Below, piece after piece: positions 33,410-42,877 of a stretch of DNA of 64,000 nt (position 1 is its first letter; each line of letters opens with the position of its first letter). The stretch lies in NCBI RefSeq assembly GCF_030817275.1, contig NZ_JAUSZD010000002.1, forward strand, positions 3,782,001 to 3,846,000. The letters run 5' to 3'. Both the position numbers and the translations under genes were made by a program. The DNA comes from Paenibacillus sp. V4I7 (lineage in GTDB: Bacteria > Bacillota > Bacilli > Paenibacillales > NBRC-103111). The notes beneath the pieces are model-generated. The model saw only the letters and a list, made by a program, of their open reading frames with translations, was not told where the DNA came from and made no database searches.

Positions 33410-34666
33410 TTAGTTACCAATTTTTATTTTATCTTGATCTTTTAGTTGATGTTGACCGGATATAACAAGAATTTCGTCTTCTTTGACTCCGGAAATAACT
33501 TCCTGATTGGTCTCATTTAATCGACCAAGTTCAACTTTACGCTTTTGTACGGTTTCACCATTCACAACAAAGACAAAATTATTACCACCTTCGCGAACGA
33601 TGCTTAGACTTGGAACGACAGGTACATTTTGTTCATCATCTTTGGTAAGTTCCACCTGTGCTTTGGAGCCTGGGTTCAGCTTGCCATCAGGATTCGGAAC
33701 CTCCAATTCCAGATCATAAGCTTTGGATTGTCCGTTAATCACATCTGATAAGTAAATCACTTTGGCTCCGGCTTTCGTCGTTACCCCAGGTATGTAGAAA
33801 GTCAATTCGCTCTTGCCTCTAACAAGGTTAGCCGATGCTTCGGTAAGCTGGGATTTGATTTTGACCGGATTCGTCTGTTGAACTTCCCCTACGCGGCCGC
33901 CTGGCTCTAACGTTTGACCGACAGTAACATTGAGATCCGTCAACACGCCGGAAGCTGGTGCTTTCACCTCAAGGTTGCTAAGAGCTCTCTCGATATTCTT
34001 AGCGTTTACTTGCGCCGATTCTAAACTAGTCTCTACTTGTGCGAGCGAATTCGTCTCTTGCAATGTTTTCAATGATCTACGTGCGCTTGCTAAATCTTTC
34101 TTTCTATTAATAAGCGCCGTTTCCGCCTGCTCTAATTGAGATTTCGTTGCTGTCCCTAGATCATATTCATTGCGCACCGTGTTGTAGGCTTTCTCTAGAT
34201 CACTAACGGCGGTCTCCAACTTAGATACGCCATCCTTGGCATCTTCAATCCCGTTGGAAGTCTTCTGTTTAGCCTCTGTCAGTCCTGCTTGCGCCCCTTT
34301 AATATTAACAGAATTCAAATCCTTCTGTATAAGAACATCCGTTGGATCCAAGCGGAAAAGCACTTCGCCTTTCTCTACGATATCTCCGCGTTTCTTCACG
34401 ATTTCGATGACTTCGCCACCAGACTTCGCGACGATATCTAATTGAACGGATGATACTACGTCTCCAACTTGTTCAACAGGCTCACCAATCTTTTGCTTGG
34501 CAATTTTGGCCGTTTTCACTACCTTGACCCCTTGCTCGGCTGCAGCAGTTGTTGCTGCCGGGCTTGCTGCTGGTGATGCGGAACATCCTACGGCTATCGC
34601 CGCGCTGAGCGCGACGATACCGAATAATTTGGTACTCTGTTTAATCGTAAACAACTGACGTTTCAT
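33410..34666 (-). CDS. RND/HlyD-type adaptor lipoprotein
   Basis: A 418-residue membrane-fusion-type protein. The lipobox IAVGC makes it a lipoprotein. A biotinyl-lipoyl-like hairpin (VEKGEVLFRLDPTDV, later VKAPASGVLTDLNVTVGQ) surrounds a long coiled coil (about residues 120-225), followed by beta-barrel and membrane-proximal parts. In Gram-negative pumps such adaptors bridge to an outer channel; in a single-membrane cell it probably assembles on the outer face of the pump. It lies 29 bases after the RND pump gene and 24 before the secreted protein gene. Confidence 0.9.
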   Translation of the reverse strand: MKRQLFTIKQSTKLFGIVALSAAIAVGCSASPAASPAATTAAAEQGVKVVKTAKIAKQKIGEPVEQVGDVVSSVQLDIVAKSGGEVIEIVKKRGDIVEKGEVLFRLDPTDVLIQKDLNSVNIKGAQAGLTEAKQKTSNGIEDAKDGVSKLETAVSDLEKAYNTVRNEYDLGTATKSQLEQAETALINRKKDLASARRSLKTLQETNSLAQVETSLESAQVNAKNIERALSNLEVKAPASGVLTDLNVTVGQTLEPGGRVGEVQQTNPVKIKSQLTEASANLVRGKSELTFYIPGVTTKAGAKVIYLSDVINGQSKAYDLELEVPNPDGKLNPGSKAQVELTKDDEQNVPVVPSLSIVREGGNNFVFVVNGETVQKRKVELGRLNETNQEVISGVKEDEILVISGQHQLKDQDKIKIGN

Positions 34667-34695
34667 ATTCGTTTTCTCCTTTTCCCATGTTCAGC

Positions 34696-37600
34696 TTATT
34701 GGTGGGCAGATGTTGCTTGCTCCGATTGGATGGAATTTGATTTCCCTTTTCTCTTGAAGAGGCGGCCTTCTCTTTTCTTAAATAAGATCTCGTAAATAAT
34801 AGGCACAATTACGAGTGTTAGCAGAGTTGAAGTCGTAAGACCGCCAATTACTACGACAGCCAAACCTTTTGAAATGATCGTTCCTTTGGATAATCCAAGT
34901 CCTAAAGGCAACAGTGCAAGGATAGTAGCACCTGCCGTCATGATAATAGGTCTTAAACGCGTAATTCCCGCTTCAATAAGTGCGTCACGAATCGAATAAT
35001 CTTGCTCTCTTAGTTGCTGTACGCGGTCTACGAGTACAATCGCATTTGTTACAACGATACCGATCAGCATGAGGAAGCCAATGAGCGAAGTTACATTGAT
35101 TGATTCGCCCGTAATTAGAAGTCCTAAGAGGCCCCCAATAGCTGCAAGCGGCAGTGAAAACAGAATGGCAAGGGGCGCTCTAGCGTTACCAAAGGCAATA
35201 ACCATTACCATGTAAACAATGAAGATGGAAGCAATGATGGCCATAAACATTTGCATGAAGCTTTTTTGAATATCATCAGATACACCCTTCACTTCACGAG
35301 TGACGCCTGAAGGCAGTTCTAACTTCGCCAGTTCTTCCGTAATTTTCTTGCTGACGCCGCCTTTATCCGTGGCATCAATTTTCGCTCTTACACTGACAAT
35401 TTGTTCTTGATCTTCACGACTAATGCTATTTGGCGCTTCAATCTGTTTGACTCGAGCTACTTCATTTAATTGAATCGTTTGACCAGTAGGAGTCTTGATC
35501 AAGAAAGTACCCAGTTTATCCACAGAGTTTTTGTAAGCAGGATTCAACATAACCTTGGTTGCATAGGTGATATTATTAAATTTCAGATCGCCCAGCTTCT
35601 CTTCCGCTATCCAGGCGTTGACGGATTGTAAAATTTGAGCACTAGAAAGCCCATACAAGCGTGCTTTGTTTTGATCTACTGTAATCTCGACTTCGGTTTT
35701 GGAATCACTCAAGCTGTCTTTAATGTCATTCAGCTCAGGGAACTCCTTCATTTTATCTTTAACCAGCTGCGATGCTTGCTTAAGATAAAGCTGGTCATCC
35801 CCTTTAAGGGAATACGAGAAATCAGCTCCAGTTGAGGTAGGTGGCCCACCGGTAAACAATTGTATATTCACATCGGATCCTGGAGGCATCAGTTTCAACA
35901 TATCTTCCTTATACGTTTTGACACCTTCTGTCGCATCGGTTTCTGCTGTTAGCTCAAAAAACATCATCGCTCTATAAGCATACCGATCACTGCTCTGGTT
36001 GTAACCTACAAGGGATTCAATGTACTTGAATGCAGGTTTACCGGTTTTGTCCGTATGTAATTTCAAATCTTTTTCAAGTTCTTTGGACTTCTCATTCATC
36101 ATTTCGATGGATGTTTCTCGCGGCATTTTAATCTCAATGACCCCTTGTTTAACGGCTTCACTATTGGGCATGAAAGCCACCGCTAAATTAGGTACTGTAA
36201 TGACGATTGAGATGACAAGGGCAACGCCAGCCATCAATAAAGTTTTGATGCGGTTATTCAAGGACCATATGATCGCTTTTTTGTATTTCACACCCATAGG
36301 TCCCACGTGATTATCATCGTGATTTGTAAGCTTCTTGCTTCTAAGCACCATCAGCTTCGCCAGCATCGGAATCACCGTTAAGGCAACAATCAATGATGAC
36401 AATAAAGCTACAACAAGTGTAATAGCAAAAGGACGGAATACTTCACCAACTACCCCACTTACGAATCCAATGGGACCAAATACACCCACTGTTGTAATTG
36501 TAGAGGAAGTAATCGCGCTTGAAACCTGTTTCGTTGCTAATTTAATAACAGATTCGTTACGCTCTTGAGCTTTTTGCAGCTGACTATAGATATTCTCAAT
36601 AACGACGATACTGTCGTCCACGACCCGCCCGACGGCAATGGCCATTCCTCCTAACGTCATGATGTTAAGGGATATGCCCAGAGGTCCCATAACTAGTAAC
36701 GTTACAAGAATCGAAAGAGGAATCGAAACGAGTACGATAATCGTCATACGTATATTACGCAGGAAGAGCAAGATCATTAAAGAGGCAAGCACTGCGCCCA
36801 ATCCGCCTTCTTGCACCATACCGTGGATGGAATCTTTGATATCGTTGGCCGAATTGTAAATTTTGTGGAATTTTACGCCAGGCAGCGTTTGTCCCCAATC
36901 TGTCATAAGCTTATCTGCACTATCTGCAAATTCTACAGCATTCGCTGCTTTCGTTTTGTAAAGCAGTACACCGATGGCTGGTTGATCATCTAATCGTGCA
37001 ATGAACTTGGACTCGCTGATTGCTTCAACTTTGGCAATTTGCTTGAGAAGAAGTGTATCGCCTGTTTTCGTTGTAATTTTCAAATTGTCCAAATTGTAAA
37101 TCGTATCCATTTCACCTTTGACTCGAACCATCTGCGTGTTTCCATTGAAATCTACCGTACCCGCAGGGCTAGATACCAAAGAGGCTTTGATCAAACCCGA
37201 AACATCTGCCGGGGTTAGACCATAATTATTTATCGCAGGCGCATCCAGCTTAATGGTAAGTACTGCATCCTGATTGCCTACAGAGTCGACATGGTCGATT
37301 CCTTTGAGCCCATTAAAGCCAGGAAGAATCGTATCTTTGTAGGCTTTATCCAGCTCGGTTTGGTTCATTCCTGCCTCACCATAAACCGCTAAATAATAAA
37401 CCGGTTCGGAAGAAAATCCTGCTGTTAACACTTTAGGCTTCTCAGAGCCTTGAGGCAGCTTAACATTGGAGATCAAGCTCTCCACATCTTTCTTAACATC
37501 TTCAGGCTTCTTGTCTTGGTCCAACTCCAGGATAATCTGTGAGTAATTGTCCTGGGACCCGGAGCTCAGGGTTTTCAATCCATCCAGCCCAGCGACTGCC

Positions 37601-37806
37601 TTCTCTAGCGGCTTCGTAATTTCATCCAACACATCCTTGGGAGGTGCTACGTATGTAGTACTAATAATGACGACCGGAAAGGTAATATCTGGCATACTTT
37701 CTACCTTTAATGTGGTTGTAGAATACGTTCCTCCTACGACCAACAGCAGCATGACGATGAAAATCGCTGCCACATTTTTCATTGAAAACTCGATTAACTT
37801 GGACAT
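34696..37806 (-). CDS. RND family efflux pump (SwrC-like)
   Basis: A 1036-residue proton-driven exporter of the AcrB/HAE1 fold, close in kind to B. subtilis SwrC (YerP), which exports surfactin. It has twelve membrane helices, two large outside loops (about residues 35-335 and 550-850), and the proton-relay motif GRVVDDSIVVIENI with its Asp pair in helix 4. I start it at ATG 37806 with GGGGAGAA upstream; a GTG two codons earlier is too near that site. First gene of a three-gene operon. Lipopeptides or other amphiphiles are plausible substrates by analogy. Confidence 0.93.
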   Translation of the reverse strand: MSKLIEFSMKNVAAIFIVMLLLVVGGTYSTTTLKVESMPDITFPVVIISTTYVAPPKDVLDEITKPLEKAVAGLDGLKTLSSGSQDNYSQIILELDQDKKPEDVKKDVESLISNVKLPQGSEKPKVLTAGFSSEPVYYLAVYGEAGMNQTELDKAYKDTILPGFNGLKGIDHVDSVGNQDAVLTIKLDAPAINNYGLTPADVSGLIKASLVSSPAGTVDFNGNTQMVRVKGEMDTIYNLDNLKITTKTGDTLLLKQIAKVEAISESKFIARLDDQPAIGVLLYKTKAANAVEFADSADKLMTDWGQTLPGVKFHKIYNSANDIKDSIHGMVQEGGLGAVLASLMILLFLRNIRMTIIVLVSIPLSILVTLLVMGPLGISLNIMTLGGMAIAVGRVVDDSIVVIENIYSQLQKAQERNESVIKLATKQVSSAITSSTITTVGVFGPIGFVSGVVGEVFRPFAITLVVALLSSLIVALTVIPMLAKLMVLRSKKLTNHDDNHVGPMGVKYKKAIIWSLNNRIKTLLMAGVALVISIVITVPNLAVAFMPNSEAVKQGVIEIKMPRETSIEMMNEKSKELEKDLKLHTDKTGKPAFKYIESLVGYNQSSDRYAYRAMMFFELTAETDATEGVKTYKEDMLKLMPPGSDVNIQLFTGGPPTSTGADFSYSLKGDDQLYLKQASQLVKDKMKEFPELNDIKDSLSDSKTEVEITVDQNKARLYGLSSAQILQSVNAWIAEEKLGDLKFNNITYATKVMLNPAYKNSVDKLGTFLIKTPTGQTIQLNEVARVKQIEAPNSISREDQEQIVSVRAKIDATDKGGVSKKITEELAKLELPSGVTREVKGVSDDIQKSFMQMFMAIIASIFIVYMVMVIAFGNARAPLAILFSLPLAAIGGLLGLLITGESINVTSLIGFLMLIGIVVTNAIVLVDRVQQLREQDYSIRDALIEAGITRLRPIIMTAGATILALLPLGLGLSKGTIISKGLAVVVIGGLTTSTLLTLVIVPIIYEILFKKREGRLFKRKGKSNSIQSEQATSAHQ

Positions 37807-38019
37807 TCTCACTTCTCCCCATCACCAGCTTTAATACCTACATCCTTATTACTCACTTAATCATAATACTTGGAAATTATTAACAAAACATAAACTAGAA
37901 TTGAAAATTTTATGTTTTTTCTCGGTCAGGATTTATTATAGCTCTTCATTTTGATAAAAACAGGTGAGGGAAGTCATATTCCAGTCATAAGATTGTCATA
38001 TGACTATATGCGGTTTGCG

Positions 38020-38090
38020 GCTGAGAGGGCCTTTTCGGTCTTCTCAGCTTACAGATCCAAGCTGAGACTCGCGAGGCCTCAGCTTTAAGC
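38020..38090. repeat. 71-base hairpin repeat, unit A
   Basis: Begins GCTGAGAGGGCC-TTTTC-GGTCTTCTCAGC, a 12-base imperfect hairpin, and ends CTCGCGAGGCC... It matches unit B at 38133-38203 over its whole length with scattered changes. Confidence 0.7.
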
Positions 38091-38132
38091 GCCTTTTCCG
38101 ACCTTATTCGGCGGGAATGCGCTGAGGCTCCA

Positions 38133-38203
38133 GCTGAGAGGGCCTTTTCGGCCTTCTCAGCTCGCAGATCCGAGCTACAACTCGCGAGGCCCCCGCCTTA
38201 AAC
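38133..38203. repeat. 71-base hairpin repeat, unit B
   Basis: Same as unit A, offset 113 bases. The hairpin is GCTGAGAGGGCC-TTTTC-GGCCTTCTCAGC; the base change relative to unit A improves pairing. A partial third similarity (GCCTTTTCCGACCTTATTCGG) lies between them. Confidence 0.7.
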
Positions 38204-38228
38204 ATGCTTCAACTACCCAAAAAATAAA

Positions 38229-38256
38229 AAGCGAAGGCTGGGGTGCCTTCGCTTCA
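38229..38256 (-). terminator. terminator of the ABC exporter operon
   Basis: AAGCGAAGGC pairs with GCCTTCGCTT; on the minus strand the T-run TTTTTATTTT follows. Confidence 0.85.
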
Positions 38257-38265
38257 AATAATGAA

Positions 38266-40410
38266 TTAGTCCGTTGTAATAAACCAATCAGCTTTCTGTG
38301 TGGCCAGCAGCTTTCTCTGACCTTGAAACTCGTCATAAATACTAAGTGTATATTTCTCTAAGAATTTGGTGTTATAAATGAGGCCCGGATCAGGATTTGT
38401 AATCTTGAAATTCTCCCGCTTGCCAAGACGGATCTTCGTATCTTCATCTGCGGTTGAGTCTCCGTTAATAACGTCAAAGTCTTTGAAATCAAACTTTTTC
38501 TCAAATCGTTTAATCCCACCGCCATCTTCAAAAACAAGCAGCAAGTTATGGCCTTCGGTATTAATTTCTGTCAATTTTTCTTTGCTTAACTCGTAGTTGA
38601 ATTTTAAAGTAAATACTTTATCCTCAATTGATGTCCCAATCTTATCAATCGTAATTGTATAGGGGAATAATTCAACATTTTTAAGTGTTGTTGCTACGTT
38701 TGTCTTCTCATCAGGCAGCCAGTAGGAAACTGGGTTCACGTAGGAATCTGCAACGGCTTTTTCACCTTCAGACAACTTCCCTTCGGTCACTGCTTCTCCT
38801 AGAAGCAAGTTCATATTCGCTGTAGTGTAACCTTTTGGTACAGAAGCCCATACATTTAATAGCGCTTTTCCTGTTGGACTAATCTTGTTCTTTACTTCAG
38901 CAACAGTTGCCGGGAAAACAGTTCCATCCGATGATCGGAAATTGGCGACGAACTTGGATACATTCGTAAAACGCTTCTCCAAATTGGTTGCTTCCACCAT
39001 CGCGGAGTACATGATATTCGTTTTATCCTCATAAGTGGAAACACTTCGAACAACATACTTCGCTTTACGCCCAATATCATTGGATGTATAGGACTGCCCC
39101 ATACCAATGAAAGGAATAGCCTGAAGCTCCGCCTGTGTAGAAAACTCCAGCACATCCGTTGCAGTAGCAGTGCCCGTACCCGCCGGCGGTGTTTCTCCCT
39201 CATTCTCTTGAAGAACTAATTTAATTTGAGAAAATTCATACGTATACGGCACTTTACCTGCAATTTGCAAATTAACGCTCGCTCCTGCTCCCAATCCGAT
39301 TACTTTCGCCGTCTGAATGAGCTTGGCATCAATTTTCACAGCGCCATCAAGCAGGAAATACCCTGATAATTTCGGGATAGGAAGTGACTCTTCACCTTTA
39401 TTACTTAGTGTCAAATCGGCTGTTAATAAGTCTTGATCTTCCCAAGGCAGTCGGTGCAATCCATTAAGCTGAGTTGTATAAATACCGGATTTACTTGTGA
39501 AGGAATACTCCTTACCCACAGAGCCGCCTTCTTGCTGCGTAACGGCAGGCAGCCCAAAATTCGCAACGGAAACATTCAATTTCAAGTCTGGAATTGTTTC
39601 TGCCACAGCCAATTGCCATGCTTCAGCGGCAACGGCTACTGGAATGGAACCCGATAGCTGAATTTCTTTGCTTTCCTTTGGATTGATCTTCAAATCTTTC
39701 AATCCTTTGGCTTCCAGTGGATAAAGCAACCCCTCTTTCGTGCGAATTGAGAAGAGGTAAGAAGGAATCGTAACGGTATGATTGCCAGCATTCTCTAAAG
39801 TTACATATACGGTGGGAACATGATATTTTTCATTCTTATTGCTGACAAACTTTTTAATTGAAGCATTCACGTTGGTTCCATTTACAGAAATGGCTGCAGC
39901 ACCATCTGAAGGCGTTACGTCTGTATAGGTGTCCGGTACGGCGACTTCACCCAGAACACGCTCAAAATTCGACTGACTAAAATCCCATTTAATAAATTGG
40001 ATAACGAGATCTTGCAAGTTCGTGCTAGTGTTAACGGTCGCATAGAATGTTAAATCTGTCGTTGAACCGGGAGCAACCCGGTTCTTATCCTTATCTGCTG
40101 GCAGCAAGCGTGCTGAAAATTGATTGCCGGATTTGCTTTTCAACCGTACCCAATAATCTATGAATTGCAGCTCGCTGCTCCCTTCGTTATGAATAGTAAT
40201 GGTAAATGTCGCAAGCTTGCCGCTTTGATCAGGTAAAACATGGATCTGTTTCAATTCAAAGTAACTGCTTCCTGTGATGGCAACCTTACCTACAGTCGAA
40301 GTAATAGCAGTAGGATTGCTATCCGCCCAAACGGGCGTTACAGCTCCAAGTGTCAATGCAGCAGACAAGGCAATGGTTGCCAAACGAGTATAGCGTATCT
40401 TGTTGTTCAT
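38266..40410 (-). CDS. large secreted beta-sandwich protein of the ABC operon
   Basis: A 714-residue exported protein, last gene of the MacB-type operon. A signal peptide covers residues 1-29 (TPVWADS). About six beta-sandwich units follow, with patterns such as ATFTITIHNEGSSELQFIDYW, TVYVTLENAGNHTVTIP and TADLTLSNKGEESLPIP. The end (VELFPYTITIDKIGTSIEDK) resembles the end of the 583-residue protein of the RND operon, and the two also share signal style and repeat spacing. GGAGG precedes the ATG. Two exporters each carrying one member suggests a surface accessory protein; function unknown. Confidence 0.8.
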   Translation of the reverse strand: MNNKIRYTRLATIALSAALTLGAVTPVWADSNPTAITSTVGKVAITGSSYFELKQIHVLPDQSGKLATFTITIHNEGSSELQFIDYWVRLKSKSGNQFSARLLPADKDKNRVAPGSTTDLTFYATVNTSTNLQDLVIQFIKWDFSQSNFERVLGEVAVPDTYTDVTPSDGAAAISVNGTNVNASIKKFVSNKNEKYHVPTVYVTLENAGNHTVTIPSYLFSIRTKEGLLYPLEAKGLKDLKINPKESKEIQLSGSIPVAVAAEAWQLAVAETIPDLKLNVSVANFGLPAVTQQEGGSVGKEYSFTSKSGIYTTQLNGLHRLPWEDQDLLTADLTLSNKGEESLPIPKLSGYFLLDGAVKIDAKLIQTAKVIGLGAGASVNLQIAGKVPYTYEFSQIKLVLQENEGETPPAGTGTATATDVLEFSTQAELQAIPFIGMGQSYTSNDIGRKAKYVVRSVSTYEDKTNIMYSAMVEATNLEKRFTNVSKFVANFRSSDGTVFPATVAEVKNKISPTGKALLNVWASVPKGYTTANMNLLLGEAVTEGKLSEGEKAVADSYVNPVSYWLPDEKTNVATTLKNVELFPYTITIDKIGTSIEDKVFTLKFNYELSKEKLTEINTEGHNLLLVFEDGGGIKRFEKKFDFKDFDVINGDSTADEDTKIRLGKRENFKITNPDPGLIYNTKFLEKYTLSIYDEFQGQRKLLATQKADWFITTD

Positions 40411-40462
40411 GGTAATAAGCTTCCTCCTTCATATGTTCATCCTTTAAGAAATTCCATCCTGC

Positions 40463-41947
40463 TTAGCCAGCAGGCACAGCCTGCTGTATCATCGGGTTCA
40501 TAGGTGCATTCGGATTTTCCTTCATTTGTTTGAGCATCGCATCCCCCTGGGTTTGCCATTGCTTGAGCGCTTCGCGAGCTGTCGTTTTCCCTTGAAGGAC
40601 ATTCATAAACTGTGTACGACCAATTTCCTGTACCTGATAAATGTTAGGATTAGTACGATAAATCTTGGTGTTAGTATCTATTGGAGCTGGCGTCACATTG
40701 TAGAAAGCTTCCATGTGAAATTCCAACCCATCTTTGGGCTTCAAATATTTGGAGCGGGCAACCAAGTTATAGGAACTATGAGATTTCAATTTTGCCCAGT
40801 CATCGCCATTAATGAACTTTATGAATTTCCAAGCATCATCAGGGTTTTGCGCTTTGGCATTTATACCCATAATACCATTCATATAGATGGATCCGCCAAC
40901 ACCTTTTGCTTCCGGGTGAGAAGGAATCGTTACGACATCCCAGTCGATTGGTGTGTAACCTTTATAATTGGCTGCATTTTTGTTCGCATTCGTAAGCTGT
41001 TGAATTTGACCATAATTGATAATCGCCATGGCTAACCGGCCTGACATGAAATCATCATACGCAAAAGGATTATTTTGATCATACTGACGGTTCATTTGCT
41101 TCTGCGGATCCATCATCTCTGGGAATACGTTCTCTTTTTGCATCTGAGCCATTTTTGCCCAAACTTTTTCCCATTGGTCTGTATCCACCGTCATTTTCTC
41201 ACCGGCGTCATCAAACATTTTTAATTGCAAGGGAGCTGTGTACATTTGCATGCCATAGAACAAATCTCCGCCTTGAGATTGCGTTGTAAATGAGAAGCCA
41301 TTGATGCGGCTCTCCCCTTCCCCTTTAACAAGGCGTTTGGAAAGATCGAATGTCTCATCCCATGTCATCCCATCCTTAGGAAAATCGACGCCCGCATCTT
41401 GGAACATTTTCTTATTATAAATGAGTGCCGAGGAGTTGAATGTCGGCGCAAGTGCGTAAAGCTTACCACCGCCTGCATTTTTCATACCATCGATAACCGC
41501 TGGAACGATTCCGGCCGTATCGAATTTATCTTTTGTTATTCGTGGATCAAGCTGTGTCAGCAAGTTGCTTTCAATGATATCCGGCAGTTGTTCATAACCT
41601 ACCATAACTACATCCGGTGGATTATCACCCTGCATCACTTCCTTCAGCTTCTCCGTGGGATCAGGCATCTTCTCCCCAGGTTGAACGTTGCCATAACGGA
41701 ATTTCTCATCCATCGTTGGAATCATTTCAATCTTGATATTCGGATTGGCGAATTCAAATATTTCGGTGAATTGTTGTCTGAAATATTCGTCATCACCACC
41801 GTACATCATAGAAGTCGCGATCTTAAGCACGCGCTCCTGAGTATCATCGGCTTTTTCCCCTTTGGTACAAGCAACAGCTAGTGGAGCCACCATAGCCAGT
41901 GTTAAGGTTGTAGCAAGCATTTTACGTGATATCATTTTCATTTTCAT
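40463..41947 (-). CDS. extracellular solute-binding lipoprotein (family 1 type)
   Basis: A 494-residue lipoprotein (lipobox LAVAC, then a charged stretch) with the two-lobe fold of sugar or oligosaccharide-binding proteins: NPPDVVMVGYEQLPDI, KLYALAPTFNSSALIYNKKMF and NAKAQNPDDAWKFIKF. Such proteins normally serve importers together with MalF/MalG-type permeases; here it is the fifth gene of a MacB-type exporter operon and there are no importer permeases nearby. Its ATG overlaps the stop of the ATPase gene by 4 bases, so coupling to the exporter is real. Confidence 0.88.
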   Translation of the reverse strand: MKMKMISRKMLATTLTLAMVAPLAVACTKGEKADDTQERVLKIATSMMYGGDDEYFRQQFTEIFEFANPNIKIEMIPTMDEKFRYGNVQPGEKMPDPTEKLKEVMQGDNPPDVVMVGYEQLPDIIESNLLTQLDPRITKDKFDTAGIVPAVIDGMKNAGGGKLYALAPTFNSSALIYNKKMFQDAGVDFPKDGMTWDETFDLSKRLVKGEGESRINGFSFTTQSQGGDLFYGMQMYTAPLQLKMFDDAGEKMTVDTDQWEKVWAKMAQMQKENVFPEMMDPQKQMNRQYDQNNPFAYDDFMSGRLAMAIINYGQIQQLTNANKNAANYKGYTPIDWDVVTIPSHPEAKGVGGSIYMNGIMGINAKAQNPDDAWKFIKFINGDDWAKLKSHSSYNLVARSKYLKPKDGLEFHMEAFYNVTPAPIDTNTKIYRTNPNIYQVQEIGRTQFMNVLQGKTTAREALKQWQTQGDAMLKQMKENPNAPMNPMIQQAVPAG

Positions 41948-42876
41948 TTTGATTTTCCTCCAACGGTTTGTGAATTAGGTTCAATTCGTTCGATTCCTTC
42001 GTTCGCAGATAAATCCTTCGGTGCTTTAATCATAATTTTCTCGCCGTCAAACTCCATCGTAGCTTTACCGTCAATTTGCAGAGCGCTCAAGTAAGCCTTC
42101 GGAACCTGCAAACGTCCCGCTCGGTCTAGTACCACATACTCCTCATGGTCTTCACTTGTGAGTCCTGCCGACGTTCCATCGAGCGCCGAAATCGAAGGAT
42201 TGCGAGCAATAAACTCCGAACTTGTCATGCCATCTCGGATAGCAACGACTCGCCCTACCTTGCCTGCCATGGACATATCGTGGGTAACAATGACAATCGT
42301 CACTCCCAATTCCTTATTCAGCCGTTGGAAAATAGAAAGAATCATATCCGCCGTCTTCGTATCCACCGACCCCGTCGGTTCATCCGCAAGCAGTAAACGC
42401 GGACGGTTAGCAAGCGAAATCGCAATAGCCACACGCTGCTGTTCCCCACCTGACAGTTCTTGCAGCTTGTTATTCAAACGATGGCTGAGCCCCACCCATT
42501 CTAGCAATTGTTTCGCGTAGACTGGGTCATAGTTCCCACTGAGCATCATCGGCATTTCTACATTCTCGAGAGCGGTGAGGTACGAGACAAGATTTCGCGC
42601 ATTATTTTGCCAGATGAAGCCGACCGTATGTCGTTTGTAATCAACTAGCTGTTTGTCGGTAATCTTCAGTAAATCCCAATCGCCGACTTTCACTTGACCT
42701 GCAGAAGGGCGGTCAAGCCCTCCTAATATGTTCAGCAATGTGGACTTGCCGCTTCCGCTATTCCCGATAATGGCCATAAGCTCGCCGGCGTCGATCTGAA
42801 TATTTAGCCCTTGCAAAGCGACAACTTCAATCTCGTCTGTTTTATAAATTTTGACTAAGCCCTCGCAAGTAATCAC
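41944..42876 (-). CDS. ABC ATPase with C-terminal AbrB-like domain
   Basis: A 310-residue ATPase of the LolD/MacB type: GNSGSGKSTLLN (Walker A), [12 protein letters not shown] (signature), LLLADEPTGS (Walker B) and TIVIVTHD. After the usual 230 residues comes an extra tail: YVVLDRAGRLQVPKAYL, then MEFDGEKIMIKAPKDL. This pattern is that of SpoVT/AbrB swapped-hairpin domains, which dimerise and sometimes bind DNA. The tail may bring two ATPases together or regulate them. It follows the giant permease by one base and overlaps the solute-binding protein gene. Confidence 0.9.
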   Translation of the reverse strand: MITCEGLVKIYKTDEIEVVALQGLNIQIDAGELMAIIGNSGSGKSTLLNILGGLDRPSAGQVKVGDWDLLKITDKQLVDYKRHTVGFIWQNNARNLVSYLTALENVEMPMMLSGNYDPVYAKQLLEWVGLSHRLNNKLQELSGGEQQRVAIAISLANRPRLLLADEPTGSVDTKTADMILSIFQRLNKELGVTIVIVTHDMSMAGKVGRVVAIRDGMTSSEFIARNPSISALDGTSAGLTSEDHEEYVVLDRAGRLQVPKAYLSALQIDGKATMEFDGEKIMIKAPKDLSANEGIERIEPNSQTVGGKSK

Positions 42877-42877
42877 G

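Larger units (their letters stand above)
37807..38265. other. 459-base intergenic region with repeats
   Basis: It separates the RND operon from the upstream ABC operon. It holds a terminator (38229-38256), two 71-base repeat units (38020-38090, 38133-38203) and an inverted repeat (37885-37894 with 37909-37918, AAAACATAAA/TTTATGTTTT, 14 bases apart) that could be an operator for the RND operon. No gene is seen. Confidence 0.6.

Noticed and set aside
40526-41035. 169-codon frame antisense to the solute-binding protein
   Set aside because: No ribosome site and no recognisable protein; shadow of the real gene.
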